From positions 1-50,197 of the forward strand of contig NZ_JAPJIV010000033.1 of NCBI RefSeq assembly GCF_026241895.1: DNA of 50,197 bases. The letters are read 5' to 3'. The stretch is from Pseudomonas sp. RIT-562 (GTDB lineage Bacteria; Pseudomonadota; Gammaproteobacteria; Pseudomonadales; Pseudomonadaceae). A program made the position numbers and the translations under genes. This document shows positions 17,027 to 25,182 of the stretch, in pieces; the stretch's first letter is position 1; each line of letters opens with the position of its first letter. Below the pieces are notes generated by a model. It ran no database searches. It worked only from the letters and a program-made list of their open reading frames with translations, and was not told the DNA's origin.

Positions 17027-18465
17027 AGTCGGCAAGCCTGTCGATGCGGCTGGGTTTGGCGGTGAGTATCATGGGCGCATTGTTGGTGTTATTTCTGGCG
17101 GTTCTTGCGTTCCTCGCGCTAACGCATGAGTTAGATAAACTGTCAAAAGACAACTTGAGCGAGAAAATGCGGCAAATCGAGCACAGTCTTTCGCTGTATG
17201 AAAAACCTGTCGACATCAACATTAAACCGCACGTTTTGCTGGATCAGGTGATGGGGCATGACCACCTCAACCTTACCATTTATGACCTGATAAATATGAG
17301 GACGCCGCTCTTGAAGTCAGGCTTTGGCTTGACGGACCCCAGGGCGGAGTTGAAGGCGGCAGGGGCTGCCACCGACAAGGTGTCGTACTCCCGAAGCACC
17401 GATGATCAGGGCCGGCACTTCCTGACTGCATCCAGACTGATCCGCTTGCCGAACGGTACGAATGTCGCCGTATTGCTGTCGCTTGATTGCGCCAACGATG
17501 AAGCGCTGCTCAGCACATATCTAAGCTCGACGATCATGGCCTTGCCGTTGCTGCTGCTACTTATCGGCCTCAGTGCCTGGGCAGTGGTAAAACGGGGGCT
17601 CGCGCCGCTGCGGGAGTTTCGCAAGGTGGCCGCCATGATCTCTGCTCAGGACCTCAGCCATCGACTCTCGGTGGTCAAGATGCCGCAGGAGCTCAGCGAA
17701 CTGGCCCATGGCATCAACTTCATGCTGCACCGACTAGACAGCGATGTTCAGCAGTTGTCGCAGTTCTCCGATGACTTGGCCCACGAACTACGAGCACCCA
17801 TTTCCAACCTGATGGGCAAAGCCCAGGTGACGTTGTCCCGGGAGAGGCCGGCCGAGGAGTACAAAGCGGTTTTGGAGTCCTCCACCGAAGAGCTTGGGCG
17901 CGTAGCCCGGATTGTCTCGGACATGCTTTTCCTGGCACAGGTCAGTCATCCCGCTGCGCTGGTCCCGTTTGAGACCATTGCTCTGGAGGATGAAGCCTTG
18001 AAGGTCATCAATCTGTTTTCACTGTCGGCGGAAGATAAACAGATCAGCGTGAGCGTTACTGGCAGGGGGTCGACCATTGGTGATCGGTTGATGATTCAGC
18101 GGGCAATTTCCAACCTGATGTCCAATGCAATCCGCCATTGCCCAGTAGGCCAAGCCATCACAATCACCATCGAAGTCCATGCCACAGAAGTCTCGCTACA
18201 TGTAGCCAACCGAGGCGCAGGTATTGAACCTCAACACCTACCGCACTTATTCGATCGCTTTTATCGAGTTGACACTCATCATTCGCGCGCTGGAGGAAGT
18301 ACCGGGCTTGGTTTAGCCATTGTGAAATCAATCATGAGTTTGCATCAGGGAGTCGCAGAAGTTAATAGCCGCCCGGGTAAGATCACGACCTTCAAGCTGG
18401 GTTTTCCAAACATCCATGGTGGACTTGCCCCTATAAAACCGGACACCAACTCCCCGTTAAATTGA
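17023..18465 (+). CDS. czcS: CzcS-type sensor kinase (copy 2), 3' end supplied by IS
   Basis: A 480-residue heavy-metal sensor kinase with the same order as copy 1: N-terminal membrane helix, periplasmic sensor, second helix (LLLLLIGLSAWAVV), HAMP, HELRAPISNLMGK phospho-acceptor box, NLMSNAIRHCP and TGLGLAIV. The sensor domain differs most from copy 1 (for example MRTPLLKSGFGLTDPRAEL), suggesting different ligand behaviour. The inverted-repeat end of the downstream insertion sequence begins at 18441, so about the last eight residues (ending DTNSPLN) and the stop come from the IS. The catalytic core is intact, so it is probably still active. Confidence 0.9.
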   Translation: MKSASLSMRLGLAVSIMGALLVLFLAVLAFLALTHELDKLSKDNLSEKMRQIEHSLSLYEKPVDINIKPHVLLDQVMGHDHLNLTIYDLINMRTPLLKSGFGLTDPRAELKAAGAATDKVSYSRSTDDQGRHFLTASRLIRLPNGTNVAVLLSLDCANDEALLSTYLSSTIMALPLLLLLIGLSAWAVVKRGLAPLREFRKVAAMISAQDLSHRLSVVKMPQELSELAHGINFMLHRLDSDVQQLSQFSDDLAHELRAPISNLMGKAQVTLSRERPAEEYKAVLESSTEELGRVARIVSDMLFLAQVSHPAALVPFETIALEDEALKVINLFSLSAEDKQISVSVTGRGSTIGDRLMIQRAISNLMSNAIRHCPVGQAITITIEVHATEVSLHVANRGAGIEPQHLPHLFDRFYRVDTHHSRAGGSTGLGLAIVKSIMSLHQGVAEVNSRPGKITTFKLGFPNIHGGLAPIKPDTNSPLN

Positions 18466-19332
18466 TGTTCCCGCTAAGCGCCTGAACTCCCTCGGTGAAC
18501 GATATTTCAAGGCGCTGTGCGGATGCTGCTCGTTGTAATGCTCGAAGGCAATTGCCAGGTTGCGCAGCGCCGTTTCTCGATCCGGCTTGGGCATGTGCGC
18601 CACATAATCACGTTTGAGCGTCTTCACGAAGCTCTCGGCCATGCCGTTGCTCTGCGGGCTGCGAACTGGGGTGGTCACCGGCTGCAAACCGATCTGTCGA
18701 GCAAACAGGCGTGTCTGTTCGGCGGTGTACGCCGAGCCGTTGTCGCTTAGCCATTGCACCGGCGTAGCGGGCAGTTGATCACCAAAGCGCTTCTCCACGC
18801 TTTCCAGCATCAAGTCGCGGATATCATCGCCGCTGTACCCGGTCGGGCTCGCGACCCAGCCGATGGCTTCGCGATCACAGCAATCGAGGGCGAAGGTCAC
18901 GCTCAGTTTGGCACCGTCCTCGCAACGGAACTCAAAGCCGTCCGAGCACCAACGCGTATCACTGGTTTCCACTGCAATACGGCCTTCGTGCCGACGCGGC
19001 ACGCCGGGCTGTTTGATCCGGCGTTCAAGCAAAAGGTTGTGGTCACGCATCACCCGGTAAATCCGTTTCACGTTGACCGCCGGCAGCGACCGCTTTTCAC
19101 GTGCACGACGCAGCAGTCCCCAGACGCGACGGTATCCATAACTGGGCAGTTCGCTGACCTCTTGCTGGATTTCAGCGACCAGTTCTACATCGTTCACAGG
19201 CCTGCTTCGCCGCACTTTGGGCGATACCGATTGCTTGATTCGAACCGTTAATTGCGAGCGCGCCACACCGAGACATTCGCTGACCAGCTTCACTGGTCGT
19301 CCCCCGGCAACAAGGGTGAGTGCGCAATCCAT
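18457..19332 (-). CDS. IS3-family transposase OrfB (DDE integrase)
   Basis: A 291-residue catalytic part of the transposase, normally made as an OrfAB fusion by -1 frameshifting. It has the HTH_21-like helix segment (SYGYRRVWGLLRRA) and the rve DDE core: D in TRWCSDGFEF, D in WLSDNGSAYTA, and E in SPQSNGMAESFVKTLKRDY. The WCSDGFEFRCEDGAKLSVTFALDCCDREAIGW type text (seen in pieces) is characteristic of the IS2 subgroup. It appears intact. Confidence 0.9.
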   Translation of the reverse strand: MDCALTLVAGGRPVKLVSECLGVARSQLTVRIKQSVSPKVRRSRPVNDVELVAEIQQEVSELPSYGYRRVWGLLRRAREKRSLPAVNVKRIYRVMRDHNLLLERRIKQPGVPRRHEGRIAVETSDTRWCSDGFEFRCEDGAKLSVTFALDCCDREAIGWVASPTGYSGDDIRDLMLESVEKRFGDQLPATPVQWLSDNGSAYTAEQTRLFARQIGLQPVTTPVRSPQSNGMAESFVKTLKRDYVAHMPKPDRETALRNLAIAFEHYNEQHPHSALKYRSPREFRRLAGTSI

Positions 19333-19682
19333 TTTCGCGACCGGGCGATCTCCACGGCCTCTTTGAGGATTTCGGCTTCCATCGTTTTCTTGCCCAGCAT
19401 CCGTTGCAGTTCACGGATCTGCTTGAGCGCATCGCTTAGCTCGGAGGCAGGCACCACGGCTTCGCCAGCACTGACCGCCGACAGGCTGCCGTCCTGATAC
19501 AGCTTGCGCCACAAGAACAACTGATTGGCATTGATGCCGTTGCGCCGAGCGACGACCGACACACTTTGTCCTGGCTCAAGGCTCTCGCGAACCATGGCCA
19601 GCTTTTGCTCTGGACTCCAGCGGCGCCGCCGCTCCTGGCCCAAAAGCTCCCCACTCTTGTCGTTGCTATTAGTCATAAACAT
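19290..19682 (-). CDS. IS3-family transposase OrfA
   Basis: A 130-residue helix-turn-helix protein (RRRRWSPEQKLAMVRESLE, VVARRNGINANQLFLWRKLY) with a leucine-zipper-like tail (LSDALKQIRELQRMLGKKTMEAE), typical of IS3 OrfA. The start may be the Met two codons in (19676). It overlaps orfB by 43 bases in another frame, consistent with programmed frameshifting. Confidence 0.9.
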   Translation of the reverse strand: MFMTNSNDKSGELLGQERRRRWSPEQKLAMVRESLEPGQSVSVVARRNGINANQLFLWRKLYQDGSLSAVSAGEAVVPASELSDALKQIRELQRMLGKKTMEAEILKEAVEIARSRKWIAHSPLLPGDDQ

Positions 19683-19808
19683 AACCGTTTGCCTATCCCT
19701 TATCGTAAGGGGGAAACGGTGTCCTGTCTTTCATGGGGCTCGTTCACATGGACACACCAACTGGTGATACCAACCATTGAAAAAACAGCCCTTATTCACG
19801 TCATTCGT

Positions 19809-20141
19809 TCATTCGTGCGTGTTACGACACACACCAATAATTTGGTATTCAATAGTGTGAAGCTTTCCAGCTGAGTCCTCATAGGTCATTCGAAAAGGTA
19901 CAATGTTGCAAGAGCGAATTGGTGGGGTCATACTCACCACTTTTGCGATATCAAACTTCATTCTATAGTGATATTTCTGAATTTCCGGAGCGGTCTTGCC
20001 TTTTTGCGCAGCGTAGGCGGCCATTGCTTTCTGATTTGCTTCCATGGCGTTGACAACGTTGCGATCACCACGGCTTTCAGCGAATTCTATCGAAGGCAAT
20101 GATTGCGTCAGTGCAACAATACTTAGTTTTAACAGACTCAT
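19809..20141 (-). CDS. DUF2790 family small secreted protein (second copy)
   Basis: A 110-residue protein with a hydrophobic leader (MSLLKLSIVALTQSLPSIEFA) that is less ideal than that of the 6784-7116 copy. The mature part has the DUF2790 pattern: MEANQKAMAAYAAQKGKTAPE, YRMKFDIAKVVSMTPPI, CNIVPFRMTYEDSAGKLHTIEYQIIGVC. It sits downstream of the orphan regulator gene on the same strand, with a dyad (copy f) in the gap. Its 3' end is 85 bases from the IS. Confidence 0.8.
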   Translation of the reverse strand: MSLLKLSIVALTQSLPSIEFAESRGDRNVVNAMEANQKAMAAYAAQKGKTAPEIQKYHYRMKFDIAKVVSMTPPIRSCNIVPFRMTYEDSAGKLHTIEYQIIGVCRNTHE

Positions 20142-20223
20142 AGCAGAGTCTCTTTGAAGTAGTTACAAAGCTGTTAAACTTAAGTACGTTAACGAGGTAA
20201 ATCTTTATTAATTGTCTAATGAG

Positions 20224-20255
20224 AATTACTTATTTGTAATTTCCAACCGTTATCC
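20224..20255. promoter_or_regulatory. Metal-regulon dyad, copy f
   Basis: ATTACTTATTTGTAAT (20225-20240) is a near-perfect dyad followed on the plus strand by TTCCAACC and GTTATCC. On the minus strand it lies about 85 bases upstream of the DUF2790 gene. On the plus strand it would fire toward the 3' end of the orphan regulator. Which gene it serves is unclear. Confidence 0.45.
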
Positions 20256-20391
20256 TCACAAGCTCAGTGAAGTAACATAATCAGCCAAGCACAGTGCTTC
20301 CCCACCCCGAAGACGATTTTCGTAATCTAATAGAACTGTGATTTTAGAGTGGCATTTGTGTGTTCTGTTTATAAAGTTGTTGCCGATTATT

Positions 20392-20430
20392 TCACATAAC
20401 TTCAAAATTCGAGGGATTAAGAGGGCTCAT
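20392..20430 (-). pseudogene. Stub of a lost sensor-kinase gene
   Basis: The regulator stop codon (20427-20429) overlaps an ATG (20428-20430) exactly as in the two intact czcR-czcS pairs, but this frame (MSPLNPSNFEVM) stops after 12 codons and shows no kinase sequence beyond. It is read as the 5' scar of a deleted kinase gene. Confidence 0.45.
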
Positions 20431-21104
20431 TGATCACGCTTTTCGAGAACATATCCAACACCGCGCAAGGTATGGATTAGCTTGTTGTTGAAAGGATCAT
20501 CAATCTTGGCCCGAAGCCTTCTCATCGACACTTCAACAACATTGGTGTCGCAATCAGCACTCCGCCCCCAGACAGAGGACATGATTTGCGTGCGCGACAG
20601 CGCCGTACCAGTCTGGCGCATCAAGAGGTATAGCAGGGCGAACTCCTTGGTGGTCAGCTCAATCCGCTGCTCGCCTCGGAAGGTCCGGTGTCTACCAAGA
20701 TCGAGTTCCAGGTCCCCGACACACAGCACGTCGGGCAATGCCGACAATACAGCGCGACGCATCAGAGTGCGTACTCGGGCCAGCAGCTCTGGAAACTCAA
20801 TTGGTTTGACCATGTAATCGTCCGCGCCTAGGTCGAAACCCTTGATTTTTTCCTCCAGACTACCTTTAACGGTAAGTATCATGATGGGCGAAATAGTGAC
20901 CTTGCGAATACTTACAAGTAGGCCCCAATCGTCACGTTGCGGTAGGTTTGCGTCAAGCACTACAAGATCATAAGCCTGTTGGCAGACCAAGCGTAAGCCA
21001 TCGATTCCGCTGGCGACGCAATCAACGATAAATCCGCTTTCGGTCAGCCCCTGGTGCAAATAATGGGCAGTTTTCGGCTCGTCTTCTATTATCAAAATAC
21101 GCAT
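20427..21104 (-). CDS. Orphan CzcR-type response regulator (copy 3)
   Basis: A 225-residue OmpR-class regulator, clearly related to but more diverged than the other two. It keeps E8/D9, D51 (LVVLDANLPQRDDW) and K100 (GADDYMVKP), though the Asp-Asp-Trp after the acceptor loop and the TVKG in place of TARG are unusual. The winged helix is conserved up to HTLRGVGYVLEKRDQ. No kinase follows, only a 12-codon stub. It may be phosphorylated by one of the CzcS proteins or act unphosphorylated; both are inference. Confidence 0.85.
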   Translation of the reverse strand: MRILIIEDEPKTAHYLHQGLTESGFIVDCVASGIDGLRLVCQQAYDLVVLDANLPQRDDWGLLVSIRKVTISPIMILTVKGSLEEKIKGFDLGADDYMVKPIEFPELLARVRTLMRRAVLSALPDVLCVGDLELDLGRHRTFRGEQRIELTTKEFALLYLLMRQTGTALSRTQIMSSVWGRSADCDTNVVEVSMRRLRAKIDDPFNNKLIHTLRGVGYVLEKRDQ

Positions 21105-21260
21105 TTTTCATAAAGTCTCGACACTAAATAATAAATCATCCTTACACACGTATAGAAAATTTTATTTACCGATAAACTTCAACATATTTGCGTTGTACGA
21201 TTTTAGTCAGTAAGGAGCTATTGCGCGCTGTTGTGGCTCCGTTATGTTATCGACGTCAAA

Positions 21261-21332
21261 CATACAAACATACAAATATACAAATATACAAATATACAAA
21301 TATACAAACATACAAACATACAAACCTACACA
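21261..21332. repeat. 8-bp microsatellite, CATACAAA/TATACAAA
   Basis: Eight consecutive 8-bp units: two CATACAAA, four TATACAAA, two CATACAAA, then a degenerate ninth (CCTACACA). The array lies about 155 bases upstream of the orphan regulator start and 40 bases before dyad copy g. Confidence 0.9.
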
Positions 21333-21372
21333 CTAAGTAGATCTTAGACTAATTGTCCGCGGCAGAGGGGGG

Positions 21373-21428
21373 ATAACAAATTTGTAATTCTTCTGTCACC
21401 CTTCTGATAACTGTTCAGCAGTACATTG
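21373..21428 (+). promoter_or_regulatory. Metal-regulon dyad, copy g
   Basis: ATAACAAATTTGTAAT (21373-21388) is followed by TCTTCTGTCACC, CTGATAACTG and a -10-like TACATT. Apart from small changes it is the czcC promoter (copy e), as expected if the relic downstream was once a second czcCBA operon. It probably now drives transcription toward eptA. Confidence 0.6.
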
Positions 21429-21580
21429 AGCCTGCAAAAAATCTATGCGTCATAGGATCCTGCGGTCGTGTCGACTTCTGATCGAATTCAGCCGGCAGAA
21501 ATCGATCAGAAGTCTTTTAGACCATCAAATATTTATGAGTTAACAAAGAAACTGCGCACTTTGGGGGCGTAAATCTCGTT

Positions 21581-22450
21581 ATGCCATCTCGCATTAGAAA
21601 AATGTTGTGGGCGGCTGGCCCACCGTCTCGTGTTTCGTCGTTGATGACGGCGTTGCTTCGGGCAACCCACGCCGAGGCTGTGACCAAACCTCAAATAGCA
21701 TTGACCAATAACCCAAGCCTCGCAGATGCACAGTGGGAAATCCAAACTGCCCAAGCCGGGCAGCAACAGACTGATTTGATCCCCAATCCAGTACTAATAA
21801 TAGATGCCCAAGCCTTCCGCGAAAATTCGAACACTACCAACGTTAAGCTCCGCCGGACACCGAAAAGGTGCCGCAAAAGTCACGCATGGATTGAGGTCGC
21901 ATCTAAGAGTAAAGGCATAGTGGCGCTGGAGTCTAAACACTGCCGTAATGACTTGCGCCCCGATGATCGAAGTTTTTTACGGCGTCATGCTTGCACAGCA
22001 AGGTCTGATTTCAGCTCAGAGTTCGCACTGTCTGGCGGAACGATGACCAGCATCCGGAAGCGGTTGAACCTGGTGGGCGCTTCAACGCCGATTTTGTTTT
22101 TCGGCCGCAAACTAAAAAGCATTTCGTCGGAGGCTAGCCGCACCTATCAGTCTCGTGATATGCACAACGTCGCCGAACCGCGCCTGCGGTACGAAATCCA
22201 TCTTGCTGTAGACAAGCGCTCGATGGCCCACAGAGAAAAGAAGTTCTTCAGTCAAGTGATCCTTCCCGCCGCACGAAGCGCCAAGGACTCCAACACTAAT
22301 TTCTTTGAAATATCCAACCGCAAGTTTACGGGTGTTCTGGGCCCTCCGCGCACCCGTATCCAATACCTCGCTTCAGCACAACTACTGGCGTTCAAGGACG
22401 AATCGAGCGGATCTACAGCCACGTCACTTACTTGGGGTGCTACCTCATGA
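21581..22450 (+). pseudogene. Decayed czcC with internal deletion
   Basis: A 289-codon open frame that aligns in order with CzcC (12118-13404) but is degenerate. Its ALTNNPSLADAQWEIQTAQAG matches the CzcC segment ANNPDLAAAQWETGIAQGE, and ARIEVAS is recognisable as WIEVASKS. Then about 140 residues of the channel are missing, before RLNLVGASTPILFFGRK (CzcC: RVNVVGLSMPIPLFNRN), ILPAARSAKD (ILPAAQSAVD) and TRIQYLASAQLLAF (TQYIQAIAEATDAW). The signal peptide is lost and conserved residues are replaced throughout. It stayed open by chance or coupling. It is followed by a four-base overlap to a czcB-like stub. Confidence 0.8.
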
Positions 22451-22590
22451 AAAAGATTTTCATCAGCGTGGGGTGTCTGGCGGTTTGGCTAGTCGCAGAT
22501 CGCCAACTAGCTGACGAGAACGTTCAGGGTCACTGGTGCATCCACGAGTTGCACCGCGCTATTGGCGATTTTTTCTTACCTAAAATGTAG
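22447..22590 (+). pseudogene. czcB-like 5' remnant
   Basis: A 47-codon frame (MKKIFISVGCLAVWLVADRQ) starts in an ATGA overlap with the czcC relic. The beginning resembles the CzcB anchor MDKKLILVTALTL; the rest is unrecognisable. It sits where czcB would follow czcC. It is too short to work. Confidence 0.5.
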
Positions 22591-22644
22591 TGACACTCCA
22601 GTGGCAGTTCGCGCCTGGATACGTCGAGATTTTCCGGAGTACCC

Positions 22645-24345
22645 ATGAATAACAAAGTACCAATTCGCAGTTGGGAAATCACACTCGGCAGCAATCAGTT
22701 AATTCTTGCAGTTTCGACTTGGCTTCTATTGTTTAGTAACTGGCCATTTTGGCGTGCTGTCTGGCAAGGCGTGGGAGGCCTACAAGACGGAAACACCATA
22801 TTCGTGCTTAGCCTGCCTTGGTTCGTGTTGATTTGGCTCTACGTATTACTCAGCGTGATGGCTTGGGGACGATTGATAAAACCTGTGCTAGCTATCGTGT
22901 TGCTGGTTGCGGCAGCAACGAGTTACTTTATGAATAGCTATGGCATAGTAATTGATTACAGCATGCTAACGAATGTGATGCAGACGGACAGCTCCGAAGC
23001 CACGGAGCTGTTGAACTCGGATCTACTGCTGTGGATGCTGGGCTTTGGTGTTATGCCGGTGCTGGTTATCACTCGAGTCCGTTTGATTCAAAGATCGTGG
23101 TCCCGCGCACTTGCTCATCGATTCATGGGGGTGGCGGTAGCGCTCACCTGCTTGGCGATCGTCGTATTTACGCTTTATCAATCCTATGCATCGCTGATGC
23201 GTAATCATCGCGAACTCAGGTTGATGTTGGTTCCGTCGAATGTGGTTTCGGCAATTCATGGGTACACGCGTCGCCAGCTAGCAGTTCCCGCCGAATTAAA
23301 AACCATTGGTGCTGATGCCCGCCGTGAAGAAGCTACTGCTGGTGTACGCAAACCACGGCTAACGGTACTGATGGTGGGTGAAACCGCCAGGTCCGCGAAT
23401 TTCTCCCTCAATGGCTATTCCCGGGATACCAATCCGGAATTGGCCAGTCGTGGTGTCTTAAGTTTTACCAATGTCAGCTCATGTGGAACAGCTACGGCCG
23501 TTTCCTTACCCTGCATGTTTCTGGATGTGGGTAAAGAAGGCTACAAAGACGGTATGGCGTTGCGCAGAGAAGGACTATTAGACGTGTTGCAGCGGGCCGG
23601 CGTATCGGTCCTGTGGAGAGACAATAATTCGGGTTGCAAAGGCATTTGCGACCGAGTACCAAATGAAAAATTGAACAATCAGAAATCGACGGGATTATGT
23701 AGAGCTGACGAGTGTTACGACGAAGTCTTATTGCAAGATTTACAAGCCTACTTGGATCAACAGCAGCGGGATTCAATCGTGGTGCTACACATGAAAGGCA
23801 GTCACGGCCCATCCTATTCCAAGCGCTATCCACCGGCGTTCGAACGATTCGGTCCCGTTTGCGATAATAATCAACTTGAACGTTGTACGCGCGAAAGCAT
23901 TGTCAGTGCCTATGATAACAGCCTCGGTTATACGGACTATGTACTTGGGCAAACGATCGACCTGCTAAAGCGTAACGCTGAGCGTTTTGATACGGCGATG
24001 CTTTATGTCTCTGATCACGGTGAGTCCCTCGGCGAGAATGGGCTTTACTTGCACGGACTTCCTTATGCCATGGCTCCCAGCGAGCAGACTAGTATCCCCA
24101 TGGTAATCTGGATCTCCAAAAACATGCAGTCGCGTCAAACCCTCGACTCCCAATGTTTGAAGGATCAGCGAGACGTATCACTGTCCCATGACAACTTATT
24201 CCATTCTATATTGGGGTTGATGGGTATTCAAACTACAGCATATCGCCCAGAGCTTGATCTGTTCAGTACCTGCCAGTCCAAAGCGTCAACACCGTTAAAG
24301 CTCGCGCAGACATTTGAGCGTCAATCAATGAAAACACCGAAATAA
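22645..24345 (+). CDS. eptA: Lipid A phosphoethanolamine transferase, EptA/MCR-like
   Basis: A 566-residue inner-membrane enzyme that moves phosphoethanolamine from phosphatidylethanolamine to lipid A. It lowers surface negative charge and gives tolerance to cationic peptides and polymyxins. Five N-terminal membrane segments span about residues 15-180. The periplasmic alkaline-phosphatase-fold domain carries metal ligand E246 (MVGETARSANFSLNGYSRDTNP), nucleophile T282 (SSCGTATAVSLPCMF), several cysteine pairs (CKGICDR, CRADEC) and the second metal site SDHGESLGENGLYLHG. All are intact. Start: MNNKVPIRSW after a GGAG-type site. It lies 55 bases behind the czcB remnant and probably shares the copy g promoter, tying it to metal signalling (inference). 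Pseudomonad chromosomal eptA genes are common, so this is not evidence of an acquired mcr. Confidence 0.93.
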   Translation: MNNKVPIRSWEITLGSNQLILAVSTWLLLFSNWPFWRAVWQGVGGLQDGNTIFVLSLPWFVLIWLYVLLSVMAWGRLIKPVLAIVLLVAAATSYFMNSYGIVIDYSMLTNVMQTDSSEATELLNSDLLLWMLGFGVMPVLVITRVRLIQRSWSRALAHRFMGVAVALTCLAIVVFTLYQSYASLMRNHRELRLMLVPSNVVSAIHGYTRRQLAVPAELKTIGADARREEATAGVRKPRLTVLMVGETARSANFSLNGYSRDTNPELASRGVLSFTNVSSCGTATAVSLPCMFLDVGKEGYKDGMALRREGLLDVLQRAGVSVLWRDNNSGCKGICDRVPNEKLNNQKSTGLCRADECYDEVLLQDLQAYLDQQQRDSIVVLHMKGSHGPSYSKRYPPAFERFGPVCDNNQLERCTRESIVSAYDNSLGYTDYVLGQTIDLLKRNAERFDTAMLYVSDHGESLGENGLYLHGLPYAMAPSEQTSIPMVIWISKNMQSRQTLDSQCLKDQRDVSLSHDNLFHSILGLMGIQTTAYRPELDLFSTCQSKASTPLKLAQTFERQSMKTPK

Positions 24346-24403
24346 GTGGAGCTGCGAGAAAGATCTAAAATGACCCTATAGTATGAGCATACTTTGATTA
24401 GAA

Positions 24404-24435
24404 GCCATGCAACTAAATACTAATCGTTGCATGGC
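24404..24435 (+). terminator. Hairpin downstream of eptA
   Basis: GCCATGCAAC (24404-24413) and GTTGCATGGC (24426-24435) form a perfect 10-bp stem with a 12-base loop. No T-run follows, so it is either a weak terminator or a protein-binding dyad. Confidence 0.45.
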
Positions 24436-24594
24436 GCCACTTCTAACTCTTCCTAAAAATCGGCATCCGGGTGAGCTTTTTTTAAGACTATTTAGTCAGC
24501 CACATCAAGCATCAAAAAAGCTGCAAAATTCTGCCGAGCTATTTTCTCAATACATTCACCCTGCACGTATAGATAAAATGTATAATTCAGGTGT

Positions 24595-25110
24595 TTAATT
24601 ACAGTTTGGTTCGTTAGTGAATGTGCGTGAAACATCGACCGCGCCCAAGACCCCCAAAGTTTTGCGACCAATCAACACGGGGTAGTTCATGTCGCCTCGA
24701 TCCTTCAGTGAAAACTCTTCCTTATAAATTTTATCACCTATGCACATCGTCATCATGACTACTGGACGATGTTCAGCGCCACCGGCGCCTCGAACCTTTA
24801 CATTTCTTTCGACGCGTCGCTCGAAGAGTGCGTTACTCACCTTCTTAGTTTTTGTGTCTTTTACTTTAACGTTGAAACGAACCCATTCCTCTCCATTTTT
24901 ACGGAATCGTTCTAAGTCTTTCGCATCCATCGAGGATGTAAGAGCCCCTGTATCTAACTTTACTTTCACAGCAATATTTTCTGGTAAAAGTATTCCTTCC
25001 TCAATCCACCCGTATACCCTTTCTGGATTAGCAGGTGTTGAAAAAGCTGGCTGCGCAACAAAAGCCAAAAACAAAGCCAGCCCAGAATAACTTAAAATAT
25101 TTCTGACCAT
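24595..25110 (-). CDS. Periplasmic retropepsin-like protease (ATP-dependent Zn protease family)
   Basis: 171 residues with a signal peptide (about 1-24, ending QPAFS) and the fold signature of the PF05618 family, which is misnamed 'ATP-dependent zinc protease'. It has VYGWIEEGILLPENIAVKVKLDTGALTSSMDA, where the D-T-G-A triad is the aspartic-protease-like active site, then RPVVMMTMCIGDKIYKEEFSLKDR and YPVLIGRKTLG. Members include RimB-type and envelope proteins. It lies alone between eptA and czcD on the minus strand. The substrate is unknown. Confidence 0.85.
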   Translation of the reverse strand: MVRNILSYSGLALFLAFVAQPAFSTPANPERVYGWIEEGILLPENIAVKVKLDTGALTSSMDAKDLERFRKNGEEWVRFNVKVKDTKTKKVSNALFERRVERNVKVRGAGGAEHRPVVMMTMCIGDKIYKEEFSLKDRGDMNYPVLIGRKTLGVLGAVDVSRTFTNEPNCN

Positions 25111-25182
25111 TTTAATCGACCCTTTTGATCTGTATCACGACGTATAAACGTTCATCCAGCTTAAATAAATACCACGACTCAG

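Larger units (their letters stand above)
18441..19724 (-). mobile_element. IS3-family insertion sequence, IS2-like
   Basis: About 1.28 kb carrying orfA and orfB with a -1 frameshift overlap. The ends form an imperfect inverted repeat: GGACACC then CCCC then TTA at 18441, mirrored at 19724. The 5-base flanks (AAACC and TGTCT) are not direct repeats, so the insertion is old, or a neighbouring deletion removed one flank. It separates the second kinase from a DUF2790 gene. Confidence 0.8.
21105..21580. other. Intergenic region with 8-bp tandem repeat and dyad copy g
   Basis: The gap between the divergent orphan regulator and the czcC relic has no gene. It contains the microsatellite at 21261-21332 and the dyad at 21373, listed separately. 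Confidence 0.6.

Noticed and set aside
21261..21332. Regular repeat as a possible CRISPR array
   Set aside because: The units are 8 bp and contiguous, with no spacers and no cas genes nearby. It is a microsatellite.
22645..24345. Acquired mcr colistin-resistance gene
   Set aside because: The active-site set is shared with mcr, but chromosomal eptA is usual in pseudomonads. Nothing links this copy to an ISApl1-type element.
24407..24598. 63-codon frame after eptA
   Set aside because: It begins inside a 10-bp hairpin stem, has no ribosome binding site and no protein-like pattern.
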